From assembly GCF_002288925.2 (NCBI RefSeq), contig NW_022098063.1, forward strand, positions 3,862,380 through 3,926,379: 64,000 bases of DNA, read 5' to 3'. Shown here piece by piece: positions 44,512-55,932 of this stretch. The notes beneath the pieces were generated by a model that searched no databases, was not told where the DNA came from, and saw only the letters and a program-made list of their open reading frames with translations. The DNA is from Delphinapterus leucas. Its lineage: Eukaryota > Chordata > Mammalia > Artiodactyla > Monodontidae. How positions within the stretch are numbered: the first letter of the stretch is position 1; the number at the start of each line of letters is the position of its first letter. Both the position numbers and the translations under genes were made by a program.

Positions 44512-46569
44512 ATAGGCCTAATCCTCACTCTAAAAGGCAATTACCATGCAAAAGAAATAGATGGTTGAACAAACAAATAACTTAAAACTGCTTGAAAAAG
44601 TTTTCTTTCTGGATTAAAAATTCACGGTGGAATTAAGGAGATAAATTATAGAGGAGAGCATATTTGGACCTCATGAGTAGAGCAACGTAAAAGCTCGAGA
44701 AACTTGCTCTGTTTCTTCAGGCCACATTGGCCCTCAGGGGAAATGGAATTTTGCCTCTTATTTGACACTCTGTCTGACTTGATTTTGCAGATCAGCATCT
44801 TACAAAGGACTGTTTACCCATCCATAAGAATTCCACCAATCAATGAACAGGGAAATTCTCTCAGGCTACCAAATTACTGGCCAATCCTAAGAAAGAAGAT
44901 AAATATTGAATTTTCCTTTTCAGTCATTACCCATTAGGCTTCTGGGACAAAATGTAAGGAAGGAATAATTCCTGAAAAGGAAGACATCTGAACATGTGAT
45001 AAATCAAAAGTTTCTGTTTATGACCTCAATCAGCAAAGATTTCATTGTTAACTATTTGCAAACCAAAGTTGTTAAAGTTATACAAATAATGAAAAGTTTG
45101 TTTTAAATGCCAGAGTATGATATAAAAAGAAAGTGAAAATTTCCCTGATGAACTAGAATTCAGTCCATTCATTGATTCAGTTATTCAAGATATATTTATG
45201 CTAGACACCAGAGATATTGATGAGCATCAGTAAAAATGAAATTATTTTTAGCAAAAGTTACTTGCAAATATTAAGGCCTAGATACTCCAGGTAGGAGACA
45301 GATATGTTTCTTGTTTTTCAGTCCTTTGGAGAACTTCAGATTTAGTCTTATCTGAATTTATTCCAATAATTAAATGTTTGTAAATCTGATTTGGCATATC
45401 ACCTTAATTGATGCAACAACATCAGTGTTTAGAAATAAAATGAGCCAGGCAGCAAGCCAAAAGAAATACTCCTATTGCTTGTCTGCTGAAAAAGTAGTTC
45501 ATTTTCAACACCTCTTAAAATGGGAATGCGTCTTGCTTAGTCCAGAGACAGAGGGGGAAAAATCACACACACAAAACCTATCAAAGCTCTTGTGGTAGAA
45601 CTTGTTTGCTTGGGAACTGCAGGACTGTTGTTTGAATGGCTGTACATTTCATTAGTTAAGACTCTAATTTAGAGGGAAGAATAATACAGTCATCTGCAGT
45701 CTCTAAAGTTCTGTCTGATTAACCTCTGATTAGCGTTAACTAAGAAGAAAGATCTGCTATAAAAATTCACGCTGTTAAAACTGGAACTGAAAACCATAAC
45801 AATGAAAACTGCAAGCTTTCTTAGTGTCATCTTGTGTGCTTTGAAAGCACCAGAGAATCCTTTCAGCCTTTATGGTGTGGGAATGCAGGCTTTTTTCTGG
45901 AGGAGAGCACATTCATGAGAGAAGGCACACACAGTGAATATTAGACAAGGGCTTGGCCTGGGAGCAGATCCCAGGGTGAAATGGAGATTAGCTCAGCATT
46001 TATTCTGCTGGCTCTGTAGGTATTGCTGAGATTTTTATTTCCTCTACTCATGAATTTTGTGGGGAAATTGAGGATAGCACTCAGAAGGGTTGAATTCTAA
46101 ATATCTGAAAAATAATGAGAGCTCAACACAGTTTCTAAGAGCCCTGATCTCTCTGAGCATTTTGATTGTGCCAGTAATTATAAATCTCATTTTAGCAGCC
46201 TATGCCCAGGAGGCTCCATGGAAGAAGGGAGAATTATTCTTCAGGGAAGCTATATTTGTACTAAAACTACTGAATGTACATGGGCCCTGCCAAATTATTT
46301 TATTCATCTCCCAAATTTAAACTTAAACTGGCTGAATCTCCTAAAAGTTCCAATAAAAACTCATGCAGTTGGCAAAAATTTTATACATGTTGATGCATAA
46401 TACTGAAACCATCTTATAAGCACTAATTTGAATGGAAAAAATAATTGTAACATTAAGGGAAAATGTATACAGAGACCCTGTGGGTTGCTGAAAGAGCAAT
46501 GATACAAATAAAAAAAAGTAGTTGAGATAGATTTTTTTTGTATTGGTCAACAGGTGCTATTAGGACATT
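44512..46569. other. Longest repeat-free stretch; no gene seen
   Basis: Two kilobases in which I recognise no transposon. Frames are short (up to 77 codons) and unmatched. No splice-like exon structure stands out. An old enhancer or unrecognised ancient repeat cannot be excluded. Confidence 0.5.
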
Positions 46570-47130
46570 GGGTTGCAAATGCAGATATCTAGAAAAAAAA
46601 ATCGTTTTAGCAAAAAAGGAATTGATTATGGGTACAAACCCTGCTGGATCCAGGACCTCCAACAATATTGTTAGCAGTGACTCCTACACCTTCTCTCAAT
46701 CTCCATCTCTGCTCTGCTTTCTTCTATGTTGGCTTCATTCTCAAGCAAGGCATTCTTCCCATTGTGTTGGAAAGGTGGTCATCACCAACTCCAGGCTTCA
46801 TTCAACCAGGCTAGTAACCTCTAGGAAAGAGATTGTCTTCTTCTCAGTGGTTTCAGAAAAATCATGGGAATGATATTGACTGGCTTGACTGAGCAGGTGC
46901 CCATCCCTGCATCAATCTCCTATAAGATTTTGCTTTACTTAACCATGCCTGGATCATGGGCCCTACACAGAACTGGAAGATTGTGTCAGTATCTCAGGAA
47001 ACAAAACTGTATGTAATCAGAAAGTGTTTGGAGTGGTTCCCCGAAGGTTCAATGGTATGCTGTTAGCAAAAGAAGAGGGAAAGGAGGTTGGTCAGGTAAA
47101 CACAACAGGTTGCAAGAATTAGAGACAAGT
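46570..47130. mobile_element. Ancient interspersed repeat, family uncertain
   Basis: 'ggatccaggacctccaacaat', 'tctgctctgctttcttctatgttggcttcattctcaagcaagg' and 'ggttggtcaggtaaacacaaca' resemble an old mammalian repeat I have seen elsewhere (LTR or DNA type). The 111-codon frame at 46538-46873 lies in it and is not a gene. Confidence 0.4.
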
Positions 47131-47389
47131 TCAAGTTACCTCAAGATTTCATTGCAAGAATTCATATGAAAATGAGGGATGGCAGAAAACAATCTCAACC
47201 GTCTTCATGGAGAAATGAAGTATAGTTCCCTATACTGCTGTGGCTCCAGTAGTCTTACTACAACCCTGGAACAGAACATCCACTCTAGAAATTACCACAT
47301 CCTAGAATCACAGAGTAGATAGTAGGACTTATCCATTTTGGTGCTTCTGTTTCTTCTGCTCTGCAACTACTAATTCATTTCTGCTCTTC

Positions 47390-47735
47390 ATTTTCTTTTC
47401 TCTATTGACTTCTGTTTATTGCTTTCTCTCAACGCATTTCTCCTCTTCTGTGCTACTATTTTTGTTTTCTATTACATTTATTTCTGCTTTCAATATATTT
47501 CCTTCAATTTTCTTTAGAATTTCTGTATGATTCTTTTTCTAGCAAACTTTTACTTGAATAGCTCATTAATTTTCCATCTTTCTTGTTTTCTAATATATGC
47601 AATTAAGGCTATAAATTACCCTCTAAGTTCTGCATTAGCTGTTAGCCACAATTTTTGACATGTAGTGCTTTCTGTATCATTCGATTCCAAATATTTTATA
47701 ATTTTCAGTATAATTGTTTTCTTTAACCCACAACT
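47390..47735 (-). mobile_element. Ancient L1M ORF2 fragment
   Basis: Antisense pre-RT region: 'ttgttttctaatatatgcaattaaggctataaattaccctc' and 'ttcagtataattgttttctttaaccca'. Confidence 0.65.
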
Positions 47736-48093
47736 TCTAAAAAATTTTGTTGTAGAGGTATACTATACATAAAGTACACAATTCTTAAGCAAGTAACCCA
47801 ATAAAATTTATGTATGTATATACCTGTATAGCCACTGCCTAGATCAAGATATAGAACATTTCTAGCATCCCAAAGAGGTCTCTTATGCCCCTTCCCCATA
47901 AATACATCCCTAGAGGTGACTACTGTTGACTTTAATTTCATGCATTAGTTTTACCTCTTTTTGAACATCATCTGAATTCGAATCATGTATTCCACTTTAT
48001 AACTGTGAGATTTATCCATGTTGTAGCAATGATTGGTTTTTCTTTCCTCTCCATTACTGGGAACAAATATACTCATTTGTCTATTCTATTCTT

Positions 48094-48381
48094 TTGTTTT
48101 TAATATTTATTTATTTTATTTATTTACTTTGGCTGCTCTGGATCTTAATTGCGGCATGCAGGATCTTCACTGTGGCATGTGGTCTCTTAGTTGCAGCATG
48201 TGGACTGGTTAGTTGCAGCATGCGGACTTGTTAGTTGCAGCATGCGGACTCCTAGTTGTGGCATATGAACTCTTTAGTTGCGGCATGCGTGCGGGATCTA
48301 GTCCCCTGATCAGGGATCATACCCAGGCCCCCTGCATTGGGAGCACGGAGTCTTACCCACTGGACCACCAGGGAAGTCCCT
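48094..48381 (-). mobile_element. CHR-type SINE with internal tandem units
   Basis: Antisense. The body holds four or five roughly 26-bp units around 'ttagttgcagcatgcggact'. TSD 'tgtctattctattctt' (48078-48093) and 'cgtctattctactctt' (48382-48397). Confidence 0.93.
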
Positions 48382-49559
48382 CGTCTATTCTACTCTTGAT
48401 GCATATTTAGGTTGTTTCTAATTTGGAGCTATTATGAATAAAACTACTACGGATGTTCTTATAATGTCTTTTGGTGGACATATGCACTCATTTCTCTTGG
48501 ATATATAGCTAACAGAAGAATTGCTGGTCATAGGGTAAGCATATTTTAGCTTTATTAGATACTTCCAAACAGTTTTCCATGGTGGTTTTTACCAGCTTAC
48601 ACTCCCACCAGTAATGTGTGAGAGTTCTGATTGTTTCACATCCCTTCAATATTTGATATTGTCCATTTTTCTTTTTTAATTTTAGCTATTCTTGTTGTGT
48701 ATGTAATATCTCAAGGTCATTTTAGTCTGCATCTTCCTGCTGACTATAATGTTGAACACCTTTTTTATATGCTTATTGACTATTTGCATATCTTGTTTTA
48801 TGAACTATTTTTTCAGAACTTCTGTCTATTTCTAAATTGGATTAGTTGTCTTCCTCTCCTTGAGTTGTAAGAATTCTTCATACACTCTGATTATGAATCC
48901 TCTATCAGTTATATGTACTGTGAATTTCTTATTCCAGTATTTTCACTCTCTAAATGATATCTTTTGATGAATATAAGTTTATAACTCAATGAAATCTAAT
49001 TTTTCTCTTTCAGTGATAGTGCTTACTATGTCCTATTTAGGAAATTTTTGCTCACCCCAAGATCATGAAGTTATTTTCTTCTAAAAGCTTCATTGTTTTA
49101 CCTTTCACATTTAAGTTTATTACCCATTTCATATTAATTTTTGTAGATGTTATTATATAGGAATCAAAGTTCATTTTCTTTTCCATAGAGTTATCCAACT
49201 GATCCAACACCATTTATTGAAAAGAATATTGAAAAGATAACTCTCCCCTACCCCCAAAGAATTGCAGTGGTATTTTTCTGTGAGTCTGTTCTAGACTCTC
49301 ATTTTGTTACCATTGTTTAATATCCATGTGCTTATATCATATTGTCTTATTTAATATGCTTTATGATAAGTCTTAATCTGGTAGTCTAAATCCTCAAATT
49401 TTTTCTTCTGAAAGATTGATTTGGTCATTCTAGATTCTTTGCATTACCATATGAATTTTTAACTCAGCTTGTCAATTTCCACAAACAAAAAAAAAAACCT
49501 GTTGAGATTTTGATTGAGATTACATCAAATCTAGATCAATTTGGATAGAACTGATATTT

Positions 49560-49840
49560 TAAAAAATTTTTAATTGACATATTGTTGATTTACAGTGCTG
49601 TGCCAATCTCTGCTGTACAGCAAAGTGACTCAGTTATACACATATGTACGTTCTTTTTTTATATTCTTTTCCGTTATTGTTTATCACAGGATATTGAATA
49701 TAATTCCCTGTGCTATACATTAGGACCTTGTTGCTTATCCATTCTAAATGTAATAGTTTGCATCTACGAACTCCAAACTCCCAGTCCATCCCTCTCCCTC
49801 CCACGCTACCCCTTGGCAACCACAAGTCTGTTCTCTATGT
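49560..49840 (-). mobile_element. 5'-truncated L1 3' UTR
   Basis: 'ttaattgacatattgttgatttacag', 'ttccctgtgctatacattagg'. TSD 'ggatagaactgatattt' (49543-49559) and 'ggataggagtgatattt' (49841-49857), 15 of 17, within the ancient L1. Confidence 0.9.
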
Positions 49841-50444
49841 GGATAGGAGTGATATTTAATCAATATTTAGTCTTCCAATCCATGAAAGTGGCATATCTCT
49901 CAGTTTACTTAGGCCTGCTTTAAATTACTCATTGAATTTTTTTTTCCCCAGAGTTAATTTCTGGACGTTTGATTTTTTTTTAGCTATCAATACTATTTTT
50001 GACAGCTAAAATACTGTTGTTTAGTTATCAAAAATGGTATTTTAAAAATTTTGTATTCTGATATTCATTATTAATATCATATAGAAATACAATTGATTTT
50101 TGCATGTTGACCTTGCATCCAGTAACCTTACTAAATCCACATATGAATTTAAATAAGTTTTTGGTGTGGTGGGGGGTAGTTTAGATTTTCTACATACACA
50201 TTCAGGTTAGGTGCAAATAATGACAATTTTATTACTTCCTTTCCAAACTCTACACCTTTTGTTTCTTCTTGCCGTACAGCACCCATGAAGTTTTTTGTAA
50301 TGTGTGTCTAAAAATTCCAAAACATATGAGGGTTTCTTCTCTCTTTTTATTGTTAGTTTCTAATTTTTCTGTACCCTTTCTGGAAAAGAAGTTATATGAC
50401 ATCAATTCTTAAGAATTTATTAAGCCCCGCTTCGTGGCCTAGTA

Positions 50445-51280
50445 TATGATATGAATTTTTGCATATGTTACATGTTGCTTGGTTCCCAGATCCATGCAAT
50501 CTAACTGTGGAGGAAGATGCACCATATGTTGGCTGCTTATTTAAGGCATATGCCATATCCTGTAAGAGAGCATCCTAAACTTGAAGTTGCTTTCTTTGAG
50601 CTGGTGCCAAAATTGTGTCTTCAGTAGGCTATTCTGCTTTGCTAGCAATCCTGTGGCTAACTGGAGATGGGGCACATGGCAAGATCGTGAATTACATCAG
50701 TGTGAAATCATTGTCATACTTTCTTTGCTATAAAGTATGTCTCCATACAGGACTCAGTGGTCAGTACCCCACTCATTTTCCCATAAGTGTCCCTATTTTA
50801 ATGTAACAGACTTCATGGGTTTAAGCATTTAACTGGTGCTGCAACCCATATAGTCAGACCCTAGGCTTGGTCCTCAAACACATCTTTTTTCAACTGTAGG
50901 AAATAAGGTACTCTTTTAAAGCTACTATCAAGATTTTCTGACATAACCCAAGTTCTCATCCGATTGTTTCATTTCTCCTTTTCCTTACTTCTGCCGTCTA
51001 GGTATATCAGAATAACCCAGAGTGCACCATAATCCCTCAAATCATTATTGTTGTCTCAGAAATCAAGTTCCACAGCCACTTGATTTCCCAGTACTTTGCC
51101 CTTCCACGTCATCATCAGTGACATTTTGAGTAATTGTGATACTACTGTATGTCAAGGATTACCCATAGCCCCATTTTCTCTGTACTCTTCAAATATTGCA
51201 CAAACCAGTTCTGATCTGATGCCATTTTAAAGATTCTGATTTGTTCTCTGGGGCCGGTTATACTACCAATTAATGAGCCA
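50445..51280 (-). mobile_element. ERV-L-type internal (gag-side) remnant
   Basis: Antisense sequence such as 'ttgaagttgctttctttgagctggtgcc', 'ttcatgggtttaagcatttaactggtgctgcaacc' and 'ttgatctgatgccattttaaagattctgatttgttctctgg' resembles the internal region of an ERV-L family (HERV16-like). No intact frame. It directly adjoins an LTR-like segment on its 5' side. Confidence 0.55.
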
Positions 51281-51640
51281 ATCAGAGTCCCAGCAGGAAA
51301 AAGACAGTGCATTCAAATTGGATAAGTTAAAGACAGTTTTACAAAAGGACAATTTATAAAAGTGAAGGCAGAGTAAGGCAAACCACAAAGAATAGTGCAA
51401 TATTCTGGGACTATGAACAGTAGTGTTTCATGAAGAGGCAAGGAGAGGGGGCAGTCATCAGAACCTAGTTTAGAGAATCACCTGATAGGAAAATAAGAAC
51501 TGAGCAAGAGATGCTGTGCCAGCCCATGGCAGCCCTGACAGGGAGCTAGGTGGATAAATACCTCAGGTCTACTCTTCTCCCTCTGTCTGATCTCCTACCA
51601 GGGATCGTCAAGCCTAAGCCTAAACACAAACAAAATTAAT
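51281..51640 (-). mobile_element. ERV-L-type LTR (LTR16-like)
   Basis: 'gtcccagcaggaaaaagacagt', 'aaccacaaagaatagtgcaatattctgggactatgaac' and 'gatctcctaccaggg' look like an ERV-L LTR. In minus orientation it is the 5' LTR of the remnant to the left. No pol or second LTR is seen. Confidence 0.5.
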
Positions 51641-51744
51641 AGGGCAAGAATATATAGGATGTATTTTTTAGAGCTGTTCCTTCGCATAATGTTTTCTTAT
51701 GTATTGTCATTATGCAACAAAAGCTACATAGGTTAGAAAAGATA

Positions 51745-51935
51745 AAAATTATCATCTCCTAACTTGCTGTCATGGCACCCTATGTATGCCTTTATTACCA
51801 TAGCTCTCCTCACACTATTCTACTTGCCTGTTCTCCACTAGACTGTGAATACCTTGAGGACAGTGGCTATTTCTGTTTGGATCTTATCACCTGTCACTAG
51901 AAGGGGCTCTGTGATAGCTGAATGAATAAGTGTGT
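51745..51935 (+). mobile_element. L2 LINE 3' end
   Basis: 'ctccactagactgtgaataccttgaggacagtggc', then '...gctgaatgaataagtg' is a typical L2 3' end. Confidence 0.75.
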
Positions 51936-52159
51936 TACATTCAGAGGCTGCAACTGTAATTCCCTTTTTATTGGAGTGTGGTTCATTTCCCCAACTACTC
52001 TGGGGAAGCCCAAAGGCAGATCCAGAGTCTTGATCATAGTAGATGCTCAGTGCTTAAAACTGATGATCAGGATGCCTTCTTCCAGGGCCCAAGAAGAAGA
52101 ACCGAGCCAACTGGTCTTGAGAAAACAAGCACACGCTGTTTGCAGCAGAAGAGATACAG
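51936..52159. other. No gene seen
   Basis: Unique sequence; overlapping 81-82 codon frames at 51922-52223 run into L1 and are not gene-like. Confidence 0.45.
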
Positions 52160-52264
52160 ATGGCGAGTAAGTATGAAAAGATGGTCAACCTCACCATTGA
52201 TCAAAGAGAAACAAATGAAATGACAATTTGCCTTTTACGTATAAAACTAGCAAAGAGTAAAACG
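52160..52264 (+). mobile_element. Ancient L1M/HAL1-like, left piece
   Basis: 'cagatggcgagtaagtatgaaaagatggtcaacctcacc' is old L1/HAL1 ORF2. The younger L1 at 52277-53550 follows, and the old element resumes at 53555. Confidence 0.6.
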
Positions 52265-52617
52265 ATGCGACCAACAAGAGCTTAATTTCCAAAATATACA
52301 AATAGCTCATACAACTCTATATCAAAAAAACAAACAACCCAATAAAAAAATGGGCAGAACACCTAAACAGACCTTTCTCCAAAGGAGACATACAGATGGA
52401 CAACATGCACATGAAGAGATGCTCAACATCGCTAATTATTAGAGAAATACAAATCAAAAATGCAGTGAAGTATCACTTCACACAGGTCAGAATGGCCATC
52501 ATCAAAACATCTACAAACAAGAAATGCTGGAGAGAGTGTGGAGAAAAGGGAACCTTCTTACACTGTTGGTGGGAATGTAGATTTGTGCAGCCACTATGGA
52601 AAACAGCCTGGAGGTTC

Positions 52618-52881
52618 CATAGGGAGAGTGGGAGGGAGGGAGACGCAATAGGGAAGAGATATGGGAACATATGAATATGTATAACTGATTCACTTTGTTA
52701 TAAAGCAGAAACTAACACACCATTGTAAAGCAATTATACTCCAATAAAGATGTTAAAAGACCCAATGCAGCCAAAAATTAATTAATTAATTAATTAATTA
52801 AAAAACACAAATACGATAAAAATGAAGAAACTATAATCATGAAAATTGCAAATAAAACATTATTTGATTAAAAAAAAAAAA
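52618..52881 (+). mobile_element. L1 3' tail with apparent 3' transduction
   Basis: 52618-52756 is the last 140 bp of an L1 ('ctttgttataaagcagaaac', 'actccaataaagatgttaaaa'). It continues without an L1 poly(A) into 'gacccaatgcagccaaaaa' plus (TTAA)n, the 3' end of a CHR-1 SINE. Then about 65 bp of unique sequence ends in AATAAA (52851-52856) and a poly(A) run at 52870-52881. No TSD seen. Confidence 0.65.
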
Positions 52882-53441
52882 CTAAAACTAGAGTTACCAT
52901 TGATCTGGCAATCCCACTACTGGGCACATACCCAGAAAAGATGAAAACTCTAATTCAAAAAGATACATGCACTTCAATGCTCATAGCAGCACTATTTACA
53001 ATAACCAAGACATGGAAGCTACTTAAGTGTTCATCAACAGATAAATGGATAAAGAAGATATGGTACATATATACAATGGAATATTACTCAGCCATGAAAA
53101 AGAATGAAATAATGCCATTTGCAGCAACATGGATGGACCTAGAGATTATCATACTAAGTGAAGTAAGTCAGAAAGAGAAAGACAAATATTATATGATATC
53201 ACTTATATGTGGAATCTAAAAAATAATACAAATGAACTTATTTACAAACCAAAAACTCACAGATGTAGAAAAAAACTTTTGCTTACCAAAGGGGAAGGGG
53301 GGAGGAGTAAATTAAGAGTATGACATTAACAGATACACACTACTATATATAAAATATATAACCAACAAGGACCTACTGTATAGCACAGGGAACTATATTC
53401 AATATCTTATAATAACCTATAATAGAAAAGAATCTGAAAAA

Positions 53442-53482
53442 CTATATATATATATATATATATATAGTTTTATATATATATA
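53442..53482. repeat. (TA)n tract, self-complementary
   Basis: Two TA runs around 'gttt' inside the L1 3' UTR. Confidence 0.9.
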
Positions 53483-53554
53483 AAACTGAATCGCTGTGTT
53501 GTATCTGACATTAACACAATATTGTAAATCAACTGTACTTCAATTGTTTAAAAA

Positions 53555-53745
53555 GGCTTGTAATACACAGTGTCAGTGAGAATGTGGAGAAATGGGCCCT
53601 CTTGTGCAGTCTTGGTGGAAATGTAATCTGGTACAAGTTCTCTGAAGGGCAATTGGGCAATGGGTGTCAGGTTGTAAAATGTGCATAGGCTTGGATAAAG
53701 CAATTCTGCACCTTGTACAAGTGCATAGTGTTGGGAGAGACATTC
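53555..53745 (+). mobile_element. Ancient L1M/HAL1-like, right piece
   Basis: 'agtgtcagtgagaatgtggagaaatgggccctc', 'ttgtaaaatgtgcatagg' continues the piece at 52160-52264. Confidence 0.6.
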
Positions 53746-54074
53746 CTTCCTGGGCCTCTGGTACTCCTCTTGCTGTGTCTTCCAGGACTACAAAGCCCTG
53801 TCTACCCTTTTACTGGAGCTATTTCTCAGGATTCTTTTTATACAGATGGTAAACTTGAGAAATAATGTCTTCTAGCTCAAGAGCAGTCTCGTTTAGTGCT
53901 TGCTATGAAAGCAGTGTATTCTCCAAGCTCAGTGTTCCTCAGCTGCAACACAAATCCACTGTGTGCATAGCATCCATCTGGCTCATATTGTGTCAGACTT
54001 GGTGGCCAAAGCCACCAGCACGAACATGTTGATGCTCATGCCACTTGCTGTGCAATTAGTAATAAAGTCGTTTG
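53746..54074. other. No gene seen
   Basis: Unique sequence, nothing recognised. Confidence 0.5.
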
Positions 54075-54215
54075 TCCCTGGAAAAAGATTATTATATCAA
54101 TTTTCTACAGATGAGTAAATTGGGGATTGTTGAAGTTAAGTGACCATCCCAGATCACACATTTACTTGCAAAGACAGGACCAGAGCCCAGGGTGACTGAG
54201 CCTCTGAAGCTAAAC
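54075..54215 (-). mobile_element. MIR SINE fragment
   Basis: Antisense 'attttctacagatgagtaaattgggg', 'agttaagtgaccatcccagatcacac', 'aggaccagagcccaggg'. Confidence 0.8.
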
Positions 54216-54365
54216 ACAGAACACCTGGATGAGCAGGTGAGGGACTGATAGAGAAGTAGAGGGAGAGTTCTCATAGTCACACTGCATCTAATCAGCCTAC
54301 TGGATTGTATGGCACTAACAATCACTCTTAAAATGTCCAAAATGTTGCCTACATCAGTTAACAGT

Positions 54366-54450
54366 TATTCTCAAAGTCTGCCACCCTCCTCTCTGACAAG
54401 AAGCATCAGCATCCTCTGATAACTTGTTAAAAATGCAAGATCAGACCAGA
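54366..54450 (+). mobile_element. MER5A-type hAT element, left half
   Basis: 'ttctcaaagtctgccaccc', 'aagcatcagcatcctctgataacttgttaaaaatgcaaga'. The other half is at 55191-55258. Confidence 0.8.
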
Positions 54451-54480
54451 TAAAGTTCTACAATATGTATGTGTGTGTGG

Positions 54481-54697
54481 TTTTTTTTTGTTTTTTGTTT
54501 TTTTTGAGGTACGCGGGCCTCTCACTGTTGTGGCCTCTCCCGTTGCGGAGCACAGGCTCCGAATGCACAGGCCCAGCGGCCATGGCTCACGGGCCCAGCC
54601 GCTCCGCGGCATGTGGGATCCCCCCAGACCGGGGCACGAACCCGCGTCCCCTCCATCAGCAGGTGGACTCCCAACCACTGCGCCACCGGGGAAGCCC
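54481..54697 (-). mobile_element. CHR-2-type SINE
   Basis: Antisense complete copy with a (TTTTTTG)-broken tail. Flanked by short GT-rich TSDs (54471-54479, 54698-54704). It sits between the MER5A halves. Confidence 0.95.
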
Positions 54698-54974
54698 GTG
54701 TGTGTTTTTTTAATGTGAAGAAATCTATTGACTTTATTTTGGGAAATTATCCTTTAGAATATTAGCTAAGGCAAGTTTTGAAAAAAAAATAGAACATTCA
54801 ATGAATTAAGCCCATTAAGAGAAGTCCAGGCCTACCAGACAGCAATAGACATTTATTGTTTAACCAACTGAAACAGAAATTTTTATATCATTTTAAAGTT
54901 AACCATCTTTTTAGACTTTCATTATTTTCTATTATTTTTTTTTCCTTTTTTTTCTATTATTTTTTTCTTTTCCA
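54698..54974. other. No gene seen
   Basis: AT-rich, T-rich toward the L1 fragment; source of this part of the MER5A interruption is unclear. Confidence 0.45.
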
Positions 54975-55185
54975 TTATTGTTTATTACAGGATATTGACT
55001 ATAGATCCCTGTGTTACACAGTAGGACCTTGTTGTTTATCCATCCTATATATAACAGTTTGCATCTGCTAACCGCAAATTCCCAATCCATCCCTTCCCCA
55101 CCCTCCATCCCCCTTGGCAACCACAAGTCTCTTCTCTATGTCTGTGAGTCTGTTTCTGTTTCCTGGATAAGTTCATTTGTGTCAT
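54975..55185 (-). mobile_element. L1 3' UTR fragment
   Basis: Antisense 'ccattattgtttattacaggatattgac', 'cccttggcaaccacaagtctcttctctatg'. Its 3' terminal part is replaced by T-rich sequence. Confidence 0.85.
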
Positions 55186-55190
55186 ATTTT

Positions 55191-55258
55191 AGATGCAATC
55201 TGTGCTTTAACAAGCCCTCCAGGTGATTCTGATGCACACTCAAGTTTGCACAGCACTG
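55191..55258 (+). mobile_element. MER5A-type hAT element, right half
   Basis: 'caatctgtgctttaacaagccctccaggtgattctgatgcacactcaagtttgcacagcactg'-like end completes the element begun at 54366 (sequence split here by a 740-bp insertion). Confidence 0.85.
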
Positions 55259-55563
55259 TTTCCGTGCACAATGCAACTTCACTCTCACCAGCTGAGTTGT
55301 TGCTTTACCAAGAAACTGCTGGGTTGGTTCCCACATATGTTTATGCCAGTTGTATTTGTCACTCTAGTTACATATTTTAATTTATTATTATATTTACCAT
55401 GAATTATGAGGGCAAAAAGAAAGAGAATTGTTATTTTGATGAAAACTAAATTGGATCTTTCAGAAAGACTCAATGAACACAAGTCACTAAAAATGTTCTT
55501 GAAAGAGGGAGAAAAAGTAGTAAACATCTAGTGTTTTGAACTTAGTCTGTTTCATAAAGGTCT
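55259..55563. other. No gene seen
   Basis: Unique sequence, nothing recognised. Confidence 0.5.
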
Positions 55564-55572
55564 TCATTCCAT

Positions 55573-55923
55573 TTTATTTTATTTTTTAATTTTATTTATT
55601 TATCTGTTTATTTTTGGCTGTGTTGGGTCTTCGTTGCTGCATGCAGACTTTCTCTAGTTGGAGCGAGCGGGGGCTACTCTTCGTTGCAGTGTGTGGGCTT
55701 CTTGTCGTGGCGGCTTCTCTTGTTGCGGAGCATGGGCTCTAGGTGCATGGGCTTCAGTAGTTGTGGCATGTGGGCTCAGTAGTTGTGGCTCGCAGGCTTA
55801 ATAGTTGTGGCACGTGGGCTTACTTGCTCCGTGGCATGTGGGATCTTCCTGGACCAGGGCCCTAACCCGTGTGCCCTGCATTGGCAGGTGGCTTCTTAAC
55901 CGCTATGCCACCAGGGAAGTCCC
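55573..55923 (-). mobile_element. CHR-1-like SINE
   Basis: Antisense full-length copy. TSD 'tcattccat' at 55564-55572 and 55924-55932. Confidence 0.94.
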
Positions 55924-55932
55924 TCATTCCAT

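Larger units (their letters stand above)
47736..50444 (-). mobile_element. Ancient L1M, 3' UTR and ORF2
   Basis: Antisense: 3' UTR ('gatcaagatatagaacatttctagc', 47736-48010), then ORF2 C-terminus backward ('caacaccatttattgaaaag', about 49200) to about 50.4 kb. Heavily decayed. Interrupted by a CHR SINE (48094-48381) and a younger L1 3' UTR (49560-49840). Confidence 0.75.
52277..53550 (+). mobile_element. 5'-truncated LINE-1, interrupted
   Basis: Late ORF2 ([19 protein letters not shown] frame at 52396-52617, [13 protein letters not shown], then 52941-53219 with [20 protein letters not shown]) and 3' UTR to 53550. ORF2 is cut at 52617 by a 260-bp insertion and resumes at 'actaaaactagagttacc' (52882). 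Confidence 0.88.
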
